Below are positions 25,514-32,680 of a stretch of DNA of 64,000 bases, one piece after another. Origin of the DNA: Providencia sp. PROV188. GTDB taxonomy: Bacteria; Pseudomonadota; Gammaproteobacteria; Enterobacterales; Enterobacteriaceae. Both the position numbers and the translations under genes were made by a program. Position 1 is the stretch's first letter. Each line of letters begins with the position of its first letter. Where the stretch lies: NCBI RefSeq assembly GCF_027595165.1, contig NZ_CP097291.1, forward strand, positions 496,001 through 560,000, read 5' to 3'. The notes below the pieces were generated by a model that saw nothing but the letters and a program-made list of their open reading frames with translations, was not told the DNA's origin and did no database searches.

Positions 25514-25966
25514 ATGCCTGAATCGAAAGTCTTCGTTGATAATTACCTGCCTGCTCTTTTGGGGCAGGCATGGATGCTAGTTTCATCTGAATTTCATGCG
25601 GTTGTAGAAGCCAATGGGCTATCAGTGTTGGAGTGGCGAGTGCTTTCTACATTGGCCAATAATGGTTCGATGGGGATCACTGAGCTGTCGCAAAAAACAG
25701 TCAGCAAGCAACCAACAATCACGCGGGTATTACAACGATTGGAACAGCAAGGGCATGTCATCCGTCACAATAACCATACAGGAAGTGACCGCCGTGTGAC
25801 TTTAGTGAGTGTGACTTCTAGTGGTGTCGAGCTGGTCGAAGGGTTATTGATTGCAGCGGAAGAGCATGAAAGGCAGGTTTTAGCGCCTCTTGGTGTTCGC
25901 AAAAGCAAAATGCTCAAGCAGGTTTTACAAGAATTAATTGATAGACATAGCCCAGAAATCAAATAG
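25514..25966 (+). CDS. MarR-family transcriptional regulator
   Basis: Winged-helix MarR protein of 150 residues from ATG 25514 (AGAGGA 4 nt upstream); the frame is open 26 codons further but without a ribosome site. The DNA-binding core includes LSVLEWRVLSTLANNG, TELSQKTVSKQPTITRVLQRLE and the wing GSDRRVTLVSVT. It is the last gene on the strand of the catabolic operon, 85 bp past maleate isomerase. MarR proteins usually repress catabolic genes until an aromatic ligand binds. The 14-bp palindrome at 14835 is a candidate operator. Aryl-CoA thioesters are common ligands for such regulators; the ligand here is unknown. Confidence 0.85.
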   Translation: MPESKVFVDNYLPALLGQAWMLVSSEFHAVVEANGLSVLEWRVLSTLANNGSMGITELSQKTVSKQPTITRVLQRLEQQGHVIRHNNHTGSDRRVTLVSVTSSGVELVEGLLIAAEEHERQVLAPLGVRKSKMLKQVLQELIDRHSPEIK

Positions 25967-25981
25967 ATAAGTTGCATTAAA

Positions 25982-26062
25982 ATACTCGGAATTATCCGTT
26001 TTTGATGAGTGATAAGGGTTTATACCAGAAGAATAGATTAAATCCTTATAAAACACGAGTAT
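25982..26062 (+). terminator. Long nested hairpin after the MarR gene
   Basis: Outer arms ATACTCG (25982-25988) and CGAGTAT (26056-26062) enclose inner arms ATAAGG and CCTTAT, giving one long two-tier stem at the end of the catabolic operon. It lacks a T-run, so termination is not certain. Confidence 0.35.
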
Positions 26063-26240
26063 ATTGAATGGATATGTAATGTATTGGAAATTAAGTAATA
26101 TCCTGTAACACAATGATTGCTATCGTAGTTTTTGATTTATTTTGTTTTTTTATTTGGTAATAAATTGATGCTTTACATTGATTTGATTTATCTATTTACT
26201 GCAATGCAGATAACTAAGATAAACCATTATGGAGCACTCA

Positions 26241-27887
26241 ATGTCAGTAGTGACACTTGTACTCGTTTTTTTACTTGCAGTCATCGTGAGCGTATTTGTT
26301 TCCCGATTACTTAAAGACATCATTCCATTGCCAATTATCCAGATAGCGTTAGGGGCTGCCTTATCGTTCTACGGATTTACAGTGGAATTCGAACCACATC
26401 TTTTTCTCTTTTTATTTATTCCTCCATTGCTATTTCTTGATGGATGGCGAATTCCAAAAGAAGCCTTATTCCAAGAAATTAAGCCAATTATGTCATTGGC
26501 GATTGGCTTAGTGGTCGTCACCGTTATTGGGATGGGGTTCTTTATCCATTGGCTGATCCCAACGATTTCACTGGCGGTTGCCTTTGCACTGGCAGCTATC
26601 CTTTCCCCAACTGACCCTGTGTCGGTATCTGCAATGACAGTGAATTCGCCACTACCATCGCGTATGGCGCACATTCTTGAAGGGGAATCTCTACTCAATG
26701 ATGCGACGGGCTTAGTATGCTTTAGCTTTGCGGTTGTGGCTGCGCTGACAGGGGAGTTCTCTCTGACATCTGCTGCGGGGCAATTTGTGCTGGTGGCATT
26801 TGGTGGGATAGTGATTGGTTTATTAGTCGCATGGGCAATTGGCTGGTTAAACCAATTCTTAGTCAAGCGCACAGGTGAAGAACCAGCTATCCAAATTATG
26901 ATCAGCCTGTTAATGCCTTTTACCGCGTATCTGCTGGCTGAACATTTACATGTTTCCGGAATCCTTGCTGCCGTTGTTGCGGGTATTGCGATGCACTACG
27001 AAAAAATCGCAGGGCGTATGCAAGCGGCGACTCGAATGCAAAGTAAGGCAGTTTGGGACACGGTACAAACAGGTTTGAACGGCATGATCTTTATTCTACT
27101 GGGTGAGCAGCTACCAGGGATGTGGACCAATTTGCCTCAGGTGGCCGAAGCTGCAGGTGCTAGCCATCCTTGGATGCTGTTTGTGTATGTTGCCGTTATC
27201 ACCATTGCATTAGGTGCACTGCGTTTTGCTTGGGTATGGATATCAATGACCCTGACAGTTTTCCACAATCGTCGTCGTGGAAAGCAAGCGGATGAAGTAC
27301 GTATTCGCATGATGGCGGTGATGGCAACGGCGGGAGTTCGCGGGGCAATTACGTTAGCCGGTATTTTAACGTTGCCATTCTTAATGCCCGATGGATCATT
27401 ATTCCCTAACCGTGATGTGGCTATCTTCCTCGCGATGGGGGTGATCCTGTGTTCGCTGTTAATTGCCAGCATCGCCTTGCCGATTTTAACCAAAGGTTTA
27501 GTGCAAGATTTACCTTATGATAACGATGAAATTCGCGCTCGTCTGGCACTCAATGAAGCAGCAATGGCACATATTCGTGAGCTGATGAACCACCCTTCTG
27601 ATGATATGGATGAAATTGCGATGCGTACCGAAGTGGGTGCTCAGCTGTTAGAAATTTATGGTCGTCGTTTAGATAATACGGATGAAACAGAGTCAGATGT
27701 GTTTGATTTACATCGGATGATCGAGATGGAACGTTCGATGTCAGATTCGGCTCTGAAGGCGAAGCGGGAAGCGTTATATCAAATGCGTAAAGGGAAAAAT
27801 ATCAATGAGCGAGTGTACCATCGCTTACGTGATGAGCTTGATTTAAAAGAAGAAACATTAAATCACCATAAGAGTTCAAAACACTAG
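26241..27887 (+). CDS. CPA1-family Na+/H+ antiporter (YjcE-like)
   Basis: Inner-membrane cation:proton antiporter of 548 residues with about 12 hydrophobic segments and a cytoplasmic C-terminal tail of roughly 120 residues. Conserved motifs include the ion-binding LSPTDPVSVSAM (about residue 120) and ESLLNDATGLV, plus GVRGAITLAG near residue 375. It resembles E. coli YjcE in size and motifs. The start at 26241 has a GGAG site 6 nt upstream, while the ATG 12 bp earlier lacks one. It appears to be a single-gene unit with its own terminator and has no obvious link to the catabolic operon. Confidence 0.88.
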   Translation: MSVVTLVLVFLLAVIVSVFVSRLLKDIIPLPIIQIALGAALSFYGFTVEFEPHLFLFLFIPPLLFLDGWRIPKEALFQEIKPIMSLAIGLVVVTVIGMGFFIHWLIPTISLAVAFALAAILSPTDPVSVSAMTVNSPLPSRMAHILEGESLLNDATGLVCFSFAVVAALTGEFSLTSAAGQFVLVAFGGIVIGLLVAWAIGWLNQFLVKRTGEEPAIQIMISLLMPFTAYLLAEHLHVSGILAAVVAGIAMHYEKIAGRMQAATRMQSKAVWDTVQTGLNGMIFILLGEQLPGMWTNLPQVAEAAGASHPWMLFVYVAVITIALGALRFAWVWISMTLTVFHNRRRGKQADEVRIRMMAVMATAGVRGAITLAGILTLPFLMPDGSLFPNRDVAIFLAMGVILCSLLIASIALPILTKGLVQDLPYDNDEIRARLALNEAAMAHIRELMNHPSDDMDEIAMRTEVGAQLLEIYGRRLDNTDETESDVFDLHRMIEMERSMSDSALKAKREALYQMRKGKNINERVYHRLRDELDLKEETLNHHKSSKH

Positions 27888-27903
27888 TTTCTAATTTACG
27901 ACT

Positions 27904-27933
27904 AAAGGGCTTAAGGTAACTTAAGCCCTTTTT
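27904..27933 (+). terminator. Rho-independent terminator after the antiporter
   Basis: Perfect 12-bp stem AAAGGGCTTAAG / CTTAAGCCCTTT with a GTAA loop, ending in a T-run 17 bp past the stop. Confidence 0.93.
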
Positions 27934-27998
27934 ATATACTCATTGAAAAAAATTTTATTGCTGATAATGTAATCTCTAATTATATTCAGGAAAAAATT

Positions 27999-28046
27999 AT
28001 GTCACAGCATGTAGCTCACCTCATTATTATGATGACCATCACTTAA
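27999..28046 (+). CDS. Putative leader peptide of an attenuator
   Basis: Fifteen-codon ORF, MSQHVAHLIIMMTIT, with an AGGA ribosome site 7 nt upstream. Its coding sequence contains the first arm of a set of competing hairpins that end in a terminator just ahead of the next gene. Three Ile, three Met (one the initiator), two His and two Thr codons lie in the stretch where a stalled ribosome would mask the first arm. I do not recognise it as any of the known his, leu, ilv, thr, trp or phe leaders. Confidence 0.6.
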   Translation: MSQHVAHLIIMMTIT

Positions 28047-28096
28047 CTGGTGGGAGTTTGCTACATCCTCAACCCGCCAGATAAGGCGGGTTTTTT
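28009..28096 (+). promoter_or_regulatory. Transcription attenuator with competing hairpins
   Basis: Four segments behave like a classic attenuator. Segment 1 (ATGTAGC 28009-28015 and CACC 28017-28020) pairs with segment 2 (GGTG 28049-28052 and GCTACAT 28060-28066). Segment 2 GGTGGG (28049-28054) can instead pair with segment 3 CCCGCC (28073-28078, one G-U). Segment 3 otherwise pairs with segment 4 GGCGGG to form a terminator (ACCCGCC / GGCGGGT, then six Ts). Stalling in the leader peptide would free segment 2 and allow read-through. All pairings are seen in the sequence; the signal is unknown. Confidence 0.7.
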
Positions 28097-28132
28097 GTCC
28101 TTGTCTGGTTAGTATTCAACAAGGAGCCCTCT

Positions 28133-28549
28133 ATGAATCTTTTCGACAATACTCAAAAACACACGCAAGAACTTGAAGCCCTAATTGCCAGCGCAGATCG
28201 CGCCATCACAGAAGAAAATTTCAGCTATTTAATGGATTTTTATTCTGAGAATGGCTCGTTAGTGGTGAAAGACGGTTTACATGTCCATGGAAAAGAGAAC
28301 CTAAAGAAAGCATTTTCTGCTATCGCTGAATTTTTTAATCACAGCCTGCAAGTGTCTCAAGGTACGGTAAAAGTTATTTTTGGTGAAGATTGCGCCTTAG
28401 TCTTAGCTGAAACTATTTTGAGTGCGCAAATGCAAGATGGTACGCCGTTTAATACTGTGCGAGATGCCACCTACGTATTTAAACTCATCGACGGTAAGTG
28501 GCTATGTGTGATTGATAATTCTTATGGAACTTCACTGCTCAAATCCTAA
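28133..28549 (+). CDS. NTF2/SnoaL-like domain protein
   Basis: A 138-residue cone-shaped alpha+beta barrel protein of the SnoaL/DUF4440 type (LEALIASADRAITEENFSYLMDFYSENGSLVV; C-terminal TYVFKLIDGKWLCVIDNSYG). Members range from ketosteroid isomerase-like enzymes to binding proteins, so no reaction can be given. No signal peptide. It begins 37 bp after the terminator of an attenuator and has an AGGAG ribosome site. Stand-alone gene. Confidence 0.75.
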   Translation: MNLFDNTQKHTQELEALIASADRAITEENFSYLMDFYSENGSLVVKDGLHVHGKENLKKAFSAIAEFFNHSLQVSQGTVKVIFGEDCALVLAETILSAQMQDGTPFNTVRDATYVFKLIDGKWLCVIDNSYGTSLLKS

Positions 28550-28712
28550 GGAAAGCTTTGTCTCATTCACCCGCGTGTGTCATGAAAAAATAGCGATATT
28601 CAGTTTACGTAATAAATGGTTTTTTATTGTAATTATTCAGTTTTACTGTTGTCTCTGGAGTTAAGTCTAAGGTTTATACTCGGGACAAGAATAACAGTGG
28701 AGGATATTTATT

Positions 28713-28982
28713 ATGTCAATTTTCAGCTGGTTATTTAACCTCGGCAGAAATCGCTATAACTCGAAACGCGATAACCAATATCGGGGTCATTCAGGGCATG
28801 GCAGCAGTTCCAAGCATGGTTCTCGAGGTAAGCATGGCGGGAGTTATCAGCACAATGATGGTCGAGGCGAAGACAACTATTTTTCACACGGACAAAACAT
28901 CCAAAAAATAAGATGCCGACAATGCAAAAGTGCCGTAGACCCAAATGCCAATTTTTGCGGTGAATGTGGAGCATCAATTTAA
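28713..28982 (+). CDS. Small zinc-ribbon protein
   Basis: Eighty-nine residues: a short hydrophobic N-terminus (MSIFSWLFNLG), a low-complexity Gly/His/Ser/Lys middle, and a C-terminal zinc ribbon with two CxxC knuckles (CRQC ... CGEC). Zinc ribbons of this type often mediate protein or nucleic-acid contacts. Ribosome site GGAGG. The next gene, a methyltransferase, starts 37 bp on, so the two may be co-transcribed. Function unknown. Confidence 0.75.
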   Translation: MSIFSWLFNLGRNRYNSKRDNQYRGHSGHGSSSKHGSRGKHGGSYQHNDGRGEDNYFSHGQNIQKIRCRQCKSAVDPNANFCGECGASI

Positions 28983-29018
28983 GGAAATAGAAAAGGTATT
29001 TTTGATTCAGGAGGAAGC

Positions 29019-29576
29019 ATGGCGGAATCGTTTTTTTCTCATAAAAATCATTACCAGCTCTACGTTAAGAATTTCATTGCATCACCAGCTTCGATGGGAA
29101 CGGTGTTCCCATCATCTCGTTGGTTATGTCATACCATGATTGACAATATTGACTGGGCTCAATGTCATCAAATTGCAGAGATTGGTGCGGGTAACGGCGT
29201 CATGACTCGCTATATTGTGAACAAAATTACGACGCAAACACGTTTAGATCTCTATGAAATTAATCGTGATTTTATCGATATTTTAAATCAGATTGATGAC
29301 CCGAGAGTGGCTGTTAATCCATGTTCAGCAGAATATTTATTGGGTGATTATGATTTGATTATTTCAGGAATTCCTTTTCTGTCCCTGAATAAAAAAACCA
29401 GCATGCGAATATTAAAACAGGTGCGTCAGAGCCTATTAAAGAATCAGGGTAAATTAGTGCTATTTCAGTATACCCAAGGTTGTGAACCGCTATTTTCACG
29501 TTATTTTTCATTCACAAAAGAACGTGTGTATCGCAATTTTCCACCTGCATGGGTGTATACCTGTGTCCCCAAATAA
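29019..29576 (+). CDS. Class I SAM-dependent methyltransferase (PmtA-like)
   Basis: A 185-residue Rossmann methyltransferase with motif I IAEIGAGNGVMTRYI and the acidic ribose-binding strand LYEINRDF. The N-terminal FIASPASMGTVFPSSRWLC resembles bacterial phospholipid N-methyltransferases (PmtA) and rRNA-adenine-dimethylase-like proteins. The substrate could be a lipid or a small molecule. Strong AGGAGG ribosome site; probably in one transcript with the zinc-ribbon gene. Confidence 0.75.
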   Translation: MAESFFSHKNHYQLYVKNFIASPASMGTVFPSSRWLCHTMIDNIDWAQCHQIAEIGAGNGVMTRYIVNKITTQTRLDLYEINRDFIDILNQIDDPRVAVNPCSAEYLLGDYDLIISGIPFLSLNKKTSMRILKQVRQSLLKNQGKLVLFQYTQGCEPLFSRYFSFTKERVYRNFPPAWVYTCVPK

Positions 29577-29622
29577 TGAATCTTAGGCCGGTGTGATAGA
29601 AACTGGCCTAAGACTTTTTACG

Positions 29623-30243
29623 TTATTTAGGGCGATACATTTCGAGTTTTTGTTGCTCTTCAATCCAATAATAATCCGCAGGTCCGCCTGCCCGCATCAA
29701 AGGTTTTTGGCGAGCACTGTTATATAAGCCTTGCTCTAAGGTAGCTTCATCGATATGCACCATTACCACTTCTCCCATGATCATCCACGTATCCAATAGG
29801 CTACCGTCAGCGCGTTTTAATTGCTGATATTCAGTGACTACACACTCCATGGAAACAGGCGTTTGGGCGATGCGCGGAGGCGTAATCAATGTGGACGGTA
29901 AGGTGGAAAGCCCAGTAAGGTCAAACTCACTTTCTCCACGAGGTAACATTGCACTGCTTGAATTGACCTGCTGCCCAAGCTCAAGAGTTGCAAGATTATA
30001 AACGAACTCACCTGTTTCGATTGCATTGGTGACGGAATCTTTTTTCCCAACGCTCGAGAAGACCAAAATGGGCGGTGAATAATTAAAGATATTGAAGAAG
30101 CTATAGGGCGCAAGATTGGTGTTACCTTGCTTATCGCATGTGGAGATCCAGCCAATAGGGCGTGGACCAATTAATGAGGGTATCGGATCATGGGGAAGCC
30201 CATGACCTTGTTGCGGTTGGTAGCTGTAAAACTGAGTTGTCAT
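29623..30243 (-). CDS. Flavin reductase family protein (split barrel FMN-binding)
   Basis: A 206-residue FMN-binding split-barrel protein of the DIM6/NTAB type (SLIGPRPIGWISTCDKQGNTNLAPYSFFN; VTNAIETGEFVYNLAT). Family members reduce flavins or act as small oxidoreductases. It is distinct from the StyB-like reductase at 9.1 kb. Leftward, with an AGGAG-type site ahead of the ATG, and convergent with the methyltransferase gene. Partner unknown. Confidence 0.82.
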   Translation of the reverse strand: MTTQFYSYQPQQGHGLPHDPIPSLIGPRPIGWISTCDKQGNTNLAPYSFFNIFNYSPPILVFSSVGKKDSVTNAIETGEFVYNLATLELGQQVNSSSAMLPRGESEFDLTGLSTLPSTLITPPRIAQTPVSMECVVTEYQQLKRADGSLLDTWMIMGEVVMVHIDEATLEQGLYNSARQKPLMRAGGPADYYWIEEQQKLEMYRPK

Positions 30244-30923
30244 TATTGGCTCCTTTTTTTGTTATCCTAACGGATTAATTTATTCTAGTTAATATTAGAA
30301 AATGAAAAGTGCACGATATGCATAGTTTAAGCATGATATGGATAATGGAAAATTTATCATGATTAATATGACTTATTTTGATGAATTTAAATTATATTTA
30401 AAGTTTTATTGGATGAATTTATAAAACACAAAATATGAGTTATTTAAGTATATTTTTATTTCTCATTAAAATATTAAGTTTTTATGTTTGATATTCTTGA
30501 TTTTTTATTTTTAATAAATTTAAATAAGTTATTATATGCGATATTTATAATTGGATAATTTTCTTTTATTTAAATTGAAATAATGTTTTTTTTAAGGGGT
30601 ATCATGATTAAGATAAGTGAATATTTAAATTACTAGCTAATTATATTATATGGTCTTATTTGTGTAACCTATTGATATTTAATTTTATATAAATCAAATT
30701 CAGATATTAAAACGATCAATAAAGTTAATTTGATAGGTATTAACTATTAAATTATATATTTTCGATCGATATAAACGTATTTACAGATTTATTTCCTGTA
30801 CCTATATTTTAATAAATTAAATTTCCTGCACTTTGGATATATCCATTTTTTATTACGCTATTTGCTCAATGAATTGGCTATCTTTGAGTAAATGAAATTA
30901 AAGCTATTTAAACTGGTTTTAAT
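30244..30923. promoter_or_regulatory. 680-bp AT-rich region upstream of fimbrial operon 1
   Basis: Extremely AT-rich DNA with no convincing gene. Near the right end, two imperfect copies of ATTTCCTGTACCT lie at 30791-30803 and 30821-30833 (second copy ATTTCCTGCACTT), 30 bp apart and so roughly on one helix face, about 100 bp before the MrpJ-like gene. These are candidate regulator sites. The composition is typical of DNA silenced by H-NS. I found no long inverted repeats of a phase switch. Confidence 0.5.
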
Positions 30924-31268
30924 ATGATGAAAAACAAATATCGATTACGTGAAGAAGTTGGTTTATTTATTCGGGAAGCACGGCTTAATTGCTCATTAAC
31001 AGGTGAGGAATTAGGGCGTATGCTTCATATTAGTCAACAGCAAATATCTCGCTATGAACGTGGTATTACGAGTGTAAATATAGAAACGCTTGACGCCATA
31101 TTAAAGAAATTAGGTAAGGATTGGTCTGAATTCTTTTTCAAAGTTATTGCTAACTATTCAGATGAAATAGCAGAGATAAAATTACAAGATAATTTTTTAT
31201 TTCAAGATAAAAAATCAAAATATTCCTATTACGATAAATTAAAATTCAAAGCCTTACATGATCTTTAA
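30924..31268 (+). CDS. MrpJ-like HTH (XRE family) fimbrial regulator
   Basis: A 114-residue protein with a helix-turn-helix of the XRE class (GEELGRMLHISQQQISRYERG, about residues 34-54). The SQQQxSRYE sequence in the recognition helix is typical of MrpJ, the Proteus mirabilis fimbria-linked repressor of motility. In mrp and its paralogues this gene usually ends the operon; here it precedes the major pilin. It probably controls the fimbrial genes downstream and possibly flagellar genes elsewhere. The C-terminal half is Lys/Phe-rich and unassigned. ATG at 30924 or 30927; no strong ribosome site. Confidence 0.8.
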   Translation: MMKNKYRLREEVGLFIREARLNCSLTGEELGRMLHISQQQISRYERGITSVNIETLDAILKKLGKDWSEFFFKVIANYSDEIAEIKLQDNFLFQDKKSKYSYYDKLKFKALHDL

Positions 31269-31399
31269 TCATGATTAATTAAATTAACATGTTCTTTGGT
31301 GATTATATAACTAATTGTTATTTAATGTTTTTCTGTTCCATTAATTATTTAATGGTGTATTGCGTTTCTCCTATTTTTAAACGAAAGGAAAGTCATTAT

Positions 31400-31951
31400 A
31401 TGAAACTTAATCAGTTAGCAATCATTACACTGCTGGCAACATCAGCGACTTCTTTTAGTGTAATGGCAGAGAATACAGGTACGGTGAATTTTATCGGTAC
31501 AGTGGTGACTTCACCCTGCAATATTGCACAACCATCGTTAAAACAAACTATTGATTTTGGTCAGCTTTCTCGCCGTGGTTTAGAGAATGGCAGAACGGCT
31601 GAAGTGAATTTTAATATTGAATTAACAGGGTGTGATTTTTCAGATTACACCAAAGATGGTACAGGGGCGTCAGCAGCAGTGAAAAGCATGGAGTTAGTCT
31701 TTACAGGGCAAAATTACGCCGATGCGGGTAACACTTTGCTTTCAACTTCTCCGGGCAATGTAAACAACGTAGGTATTGGTATTGATGGTTTTGAATTTGG
31801 CAAAGCTAAGGATATTTTATCGCGAATTATCAATAAGAAGGGGGATAACACCTTAACCTTCAAAGCATTAGCTAAAGCGATTGATACCACAAAAGATGTC
31901 GCTGAAGGTAAGTTTAGCGCCGTAACTAACTTCCGAATTACCTATCAGTAA
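31400..31951 (+). CDS. Major fimbrial subunit, operon 1 (type 1/MrpA-like)
   Basis: Pilin of 183 residues from ATG 31400, which follows AAGGAAAG; an in-frame ATG at 31289 would add 37 non-conserved residues before the signal peptide. Signal peptide MKLNQLAIITLLATSATSFSV, mature start near AENTGTVNF. The two pilin cysteines (SPCNIAQ and LTGCDFSD) form the conserved disulfide, and the C-terminal alternating beta-zipper motif ends in FRITYQ. It is exported by Sec, capped by the chaperone and assembled by the usher of this operon. A strong hairpin follows the gene. Confidence 0.88.
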   Translation: MKLNQLAIITLLATSATSFSVMAENTGTVNFIGTVVTSPCNIAQPSLKQTIDFGQLSRRGLENGRTAEVNFNIELTGCDFSDYTKDGTGASAAVKSMELVFTGQNYADAGNTLLSTSPGNVNNVGIGIDGFEFGKAKDILSRIINKKGDNTLTFKALAKAIDTTKDVAEGKFSAVTNFRITYQ

Positions 31952-31962
31952 GCATCTGAGTC

Positions 31963-31987
31963 TACCGCCAGTGAATAACTGGCGGTA
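31963..31987 (+). promoter_or_regulatory. Hairpin after the major pilin gene, operon 1
   Basis: Perfect 9-bp stem TACCGCCAG / CTGGCGGTA with a 7-nt loop, without a T-run, 12 bp past the pilin stop. Such elements hold the pilin message stable or cause partial termination so that pilin exceeds usher and chaperone. Confidence 0.7.
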
Positions 31988-32011
31988 TCAATACGGAGTT
32001 GAAGGAGAAAG

Positions 32012-32608
32012 TTGAGGGAGACAATTGTGATTGTTTATCAACGGGTAACTCGCCAATTAGCTCAACTGATGACGATGACCATTCTGATGTGCCTGATGAT
32101 TTCGGGGGCGGCGGCGAATAAAAAAATAGAGCTTGATGGCAGCGCAACATTGAAAGGTATTGTTATCGCTACACCGTGTTCGGTTGTAATTGAAAATAGA
32201 TTTCAAACGATTGATTTTTCACCTTTGGCAATCCCCCTGCTTGGTACAAAGTTGCAGCGTGAGCAGCATAACCAACCTTTTATTATTGAGTTACGAGACT
32301 GCGGAAGCCTTTACTCTTTACTCGACAGTAAAACATGGTCTATTCGATTTGCAGGGGAAACAGCGGAACACATTGATGCATTTGTACTAAGAGGCGCATC
32401 ACAAGGTCTTGGGGTTTCTGTCCTTGATAGCCGTTTTAATACATTGATTCCAGGGCAATATTACCCTTTGGCAAATAATGTATTACGGCAAGACAAATCA
32501 GGGAAAGCGCTCTATCTACAGTACTTTTTACGTCTAGAGCTAACTGGGCGACCTATTCAAGCGGGTAACTATCAAGGGTTAATCCGTTTTTTTATCGATT
32601 ATCAATAA
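32012..32608 (+). CDS. Minor fimbrial subunit (MrpB-like)
   Basis: Pilin-fold protein of 193-198 residues with a signal segment (LMTMTILMCLMISGAAA), paired cysteines (ATPCSVV and RDCGSL) and a C-terminal FFIDYQ beta-zipper end. It lacks an ATG: TTG 32012 has a GGAG site 4 nt upstream, and GTG 32027 has GGGAG 6 nt upstream; the second is equally plausible. Probably a terminator or anchor subunit. Rare start codons fit low expression relative to the major pilin. Confidence 0.78.
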   Translation: MRETIVIVYQRVTRQLAQLMTMTILMCLMISGAAANKKIELDGSATLKGIVIATPCSVVIENRFQTIDFSPLAIPLLGTKLQREQHNQPFIIELRDCGSLYSLLDSKTWSIRFAGETAEHIDAFVLRGASQGLGVSVLDSRFNTLIPGQYYPLANNVLRQDKSGKALYLQYFLRLELTGRPIQAGNYQGLIRFFIDYQ

Positions 32609-32680
32609 ATTGCAGATAAACATGATCTCGAAGTCATTTTCGAGAGGGGCACACTCGTCGCATTTGGGATGGTATAGAGC

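Noticed and set aside
30604..30636. Ten-codon ORF with a GGGG site in the AT-rich region before fimbrial operon 1
   Set aside because: No attenuator-like hairpins follow it and AT-rich DNA yields such ORFs by chance.
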